Shown: positions 62,895 through 64,000 of the stretch, piece after piece
How positions within the stretch are numbered: the stretch's first letter is position 1
Layout of the letters: every line of letters starts with the position of its first letter
Assembly: GCF_007988945.1 (NCBI RefSeq)
Contig: NZ_BJVC01000004.1
Span: 124,001-188,000, forward strand
Direction: 5' to 3'
Source of the DNA: Swaminathania salitolerans
GTDB taxonomy: Bacteria > Pseudomonadota > Alphaproteobacteria > Acetobacterales > Acetobacteraceae
DNA length: 64,000 bases
Translations under genes and position numbers: made by a program
Notes under the pieces: generated by a model
Told to the model about the DNA's origin: nothing
Database searches by the model: none
The model's input: only the letters and a program-made list of their open reading frames with translations

Positions 62895-64000
62895 ATGACA
62901 ATGCTTCTCCAGTGGAACGGGGTACGGATGCGCACCGCTCAGGTCGCCGCCGATCCTGACGATCTCGCCCTGCGGGCCGTGACCCTCCCTGTGACCTGGG
63001 AGGACGAGGCTGCGGCGGCGCTGGTGCAGCTCGCCCCCGGAACAGGGCCTGTGCGTCTCTCCACGGAGGCGGGGCGCTGGCTCGATCGTCTCGATCGTCT
63101 CCCTCCCCTTTCCGGGGAGACGAGCCCGATCCGTCTCGGTCCGGCGCTTGCCGGGGGGCTGCTCCGGCAGGAGCTCGCCCCGCAACAGGGGCTGTGGCAG
63201 GGGCAGATCGACCGGCGCGCGGGGTTCGTGCTCAATCTTGCTGCCTTCGTGGATGAAGGCGCGTTCTCCGGCGCGGCGCTCGTGCAATGCATGCGAATGG
63301 CCTGTGCGGCTTTGCGCAGGCTCCATGCCGTCGATGGCCCCATGCTCAACGGGGAGCTTCCCCTGTTCGACACGCCGGCTGCGAGCGCGCCGGAGCCTGA
63401 GGCACAGGGTGGCCAGACTCCGGGTGGCCAGACTCCGGGTAGCCAGACGCTGGACGGCCATGCTCCGGACGGCCAGGTGCCGGGCGGTCCTGCGGGGATC
63501 GTCCTGCTGACGAATCTCGATTGCTGCCTTGCGCTCATGGGGCTGGATTACGACAGCGAGGATGGACGCGATGCCGCGTGCTATCTGTCCTGGCTCGTGA
63601 CCTCTCTGGCCCGTCAGGGTGCGGGGCCTGTGCCGCTTCCGCCGGTTTCCTGCCCCATACCCGGCCTGGAGACGACCGGACGTCAGATCCGGGACGAAAT
63701 GGAAGACGCCCTTCCCGATCTGCCCAATCGCGCCCTGATCGAGACGGGGTTCTCCCGGCCCGGCCCGATCGATGCGCTTCTCGGGGTCGAAGCCTGCGGA
63801 CTTGCGCCGATCTTCTCGCCTCTCAGACCCGACGGCAAGCTGCGGGTGAGTGCGCTGGCCCGCATCGCACGGCGCGGGCTGACGATCGAGGCGGCTCTGG
63901 CGGCCTCCGTACTCGGCGAGACGCCGCTCCCGCAACCCGGCCCCGACGCCCATCTGCGTATGCATCGCGCCCTCACGGGATTTGTCGATCGTATGCCCGC
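62895..64000 (+). CDS. Ribonucleotide-reductase-like protein (class II related), partial
   Basis: Open frame running off the window, at least 368 codons, starting ATG 62895 (MTMLLQWNGVRMRTAQVAAD). Two stretches resemble the class II (B12) reductase barrel: RRAGFVLNLAAFVDEGAFSG and GIVLLTNLDCCLALMGLDYD followed by SEDGRDAACYLSWLVTSLAR (compare the reductase LGLPYDSDEGRALA region). The usual N-terminal ATP cone and the active-site cysteine motif are not visible. I infer a degenerate or specialised relative, not a working reductase. A 15-bp repeat array interrupts it at 63408-63482. Confidence 0.55.
   Translation, partial: MTMLLQWNGVRMRTAQVAADPDDLALRAVTLPVTWEDEAAAALVQLAPGTGPVRLSTEAGRWLDRLDRLPPLSGETSPIRLGPALAGGLLRQELAPQQGLWQGQIDRRAGFVLNLAAFVDEGAFSGAALVQCMRMACAALRRLHAVDGPMLNGELPLFDTPAASAPEPEAQGGQTPGGQTPGSQTLDGHAPDGQVPGGPAGIVLLTNLDCCLALMGLDYDSEDGRDAACYLSWLVTSLARQGAGPVPLPPVSCPIPGLETTGRQIRDEMEDALPDLPNRALIETGFSRPGPIDALLGVEACGLAPIFSPLRPDGKLRVSALARIARRGLTIEAALAASVLGETPLPQPGPDAHLRMHRALTGFVDRMP
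63408..63482 (+). repeat. 15-bp coding tandem repeat in the reductase-like gene
   Basis: Five units of 15 bp with consensus GGTGGCCAGACTCCG start at 63408, 63423, 63438, 63453 and 63468; the last three are diverged. In frame they encode GGQTP-type pentapeptides (GGQTPGGQTPGSQTLDGHAP). They sit between the two reductase-like blocks. Confidence 0.92.

Noticed and set aside
62829-63965. Minus-strand frame of 378 codons opposite the reductase-like gene
   Set aside because: Arg/Gly/Gln-rich composition without motifs, and the plus-strand frame contains meaningful blocks; treated as shadow.

Overview
The window reads as an ordinary high-GC chromosome segment of an acetic acid bacterium or close relative (Acetobacteraceae, Alphaproteobacteria). 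This is inferred from a complete pqqABCDE cluster, speH-speE, ETF/ETF-QO, a ChvI/ChvG two-component system, dnaKJ-dapB, and hemE next to maf. I see no insertion sequence, prophage, plasmid gene or CRISPR array. Coding density is high, with many 4-bp ATGA/GTGA/TTGA start-stop overlaps. The genus cannot be fixed from this sequence.

Layout. 1-2042: dTDP-rhamnose genes rfbB-rfbA-rfbC (minus), rfbC cut by the edge. 2239-5406: tRNA-Ala(CGC), a YggT protein, an IclR regulator, an exported glutaminyl cyclase and a TetR regulator. 5667-8724: class II aldolase, an ABM-domain protein, and spermidine synthesis (speH, speE) separated by a strong terminator. 8829-16683: DUF885 protein and a heavy-metal-type RND tripartite pump whose predicted promoter carries a 28-bp inverted repeat. 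16812-23960: an AI-2E-family permease, pqqABCDE, a 3-mercaptopyruvate-type sulfurtransferase and a MATE exporter. 23985-30261: AraC/GyrI regulator, exported nucleoside hydrolase, S9 peptidase, DedA protein, SDR and a small conserved protein.

30269-33599: hemJ, a HAD phosphatase, hemE, then a 317-bp gene-free gap before maf, then tRNA-Ala(GGC). Hem genes flank the replication origin in other alphaproteobacteria (classically Caulobacter). The gap holds DnaA-box-like sites and 11 GTAC tetramers in 216 bp, so it is the most interesting non-coding element here and a candidate oriC. 33727-39413: ytcA-mdtNOP-like exporter operon ending in its own MarR regulator. 39480-41896: ureidoglycine-glyoxylate aminotransferase and allantoate amidohydrolase (purine ring nitrogen recovery). 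42251-49880: MATE exporter, then metK-trmB-etfQO-etfB-etfA (minus) and dapB. 49885-53901: grpE-dnaK-dnaJ heat-shock run with a repeat- and hairpin-rich dnaK/dnaJ spacer. 54165-58316: chvI-chvG, a UrcA protein and an LpxO-like Asp/Asn hydroxylase. 58345-62573: otsB-otsA-dsbB and mlaD-orf-DUF2155. 62895-end: an incomplete reading frame that looks like a degenerate class II ribonucleotide reductase with a 15-bp tandem repeat in its middle.

Functionally the segment is housekeeping plus envelope and stress traits typical of sugar-oxidising acetic acid bacteria: PQQ for periplasmic dehydrogenases, trehalose and polyamines for stress, Mla and LpxO-like functions for the outer membrane, and several efflux systems.
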